DNA from: Campylobacteraceae bacterium
GTDB taxonomy: Bacteria; Campylobacterota; Campylobacteria; Campylobacterales; Sulfurospirillaceae
Direction: 5' to 3'
Length of the DNA stretch: 5,913 bases
Assembly: GCA_027055635.1 (NCBI GenBank)
Contig: JALUMZ010000249.1
Coordinates: 1,271-7,183, forward strand
Position 1 is the first letter of the stretch, and each line of letters begins with the position of its first letter. Below are positions 5,903-5,913 of the stretch, one piece after another. The notes under the pieces were generated by a model. It ran no database searches, was not told where the DNA came from, and worked only from the letters and a program-made list of their open reading frames with translations. A program made the translations under genes and the position numbers.

Positions 5903-5913
5903 AGTTATATTTA

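Overview
The window is AT-rich (by eye about two thirds A+T) and reads as chromosomal DNA of a Campylobacterota (epsilonproteobacterial) species, most likely a free-living Sulfurimonas-like relative. The main evidence is a response regulator whose DNA-binding half looks, from memory, almost identical to HsrA of Helicobacter (HP1043) and CosR of Campylobacter (Cj0355c). It lies upstream of a YfhL/Alvin-type ferredoxin and a Ppx/GppA phosphatase, an order I recall from C. jejuni Cj0355c-Cj0354c-Cj0353c. No taxon below the phylum can be fixed without a search.

Layout. Positions 1-1799 (+) hold the 3' part of bamA: the last POTRA domains and the whole outer-membrane barrel, with the 5' end outside the window. 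Positions 1797-2066 hold a non-coding element bounded by perfect 33-bp inverted repeats, whose interior is two further imperfect hairpins. The whole element can therefore fold into a three-way junction, and it starts exactly on the bamA stop codon. On the minus strand, from right to left, lie cosR/hsrA (5851-5180), a sensor histidine kinase overlapping it by 22 bp (5201-3900), a 2[4Fe-4S] ferredoxin (3791-3540) and ppx/gppA (3540-2071), the last two joined by a TAATG stop/start overlap. bamA and the ppx operon converge on the element.

How the genes fit together. The regulator and kinase form a complete two-component system: the receiver keeps its acidic pocket, D51, S79 and K101, and the kinase keeps H222 and its ATP-binding boxes. 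This matters because HsrA is known as an atypical orphan regulator. The ferredoxin and the polyphosphate/pppGpp phosphatase follow after a 108-bp gap with a possible promoter of their own, so they may be read both with and independently of the regulator. BamA, the outer-membrane protein insertase, belongs to a separate transcription unit.

The most unusual item is the element at 1797-2066. It looks like a non-autonomous transposable element (MITE-like, with a probable TA target duplication) or a mobile structured-RNA cassette between two convergent genes. I do not recognise its family.
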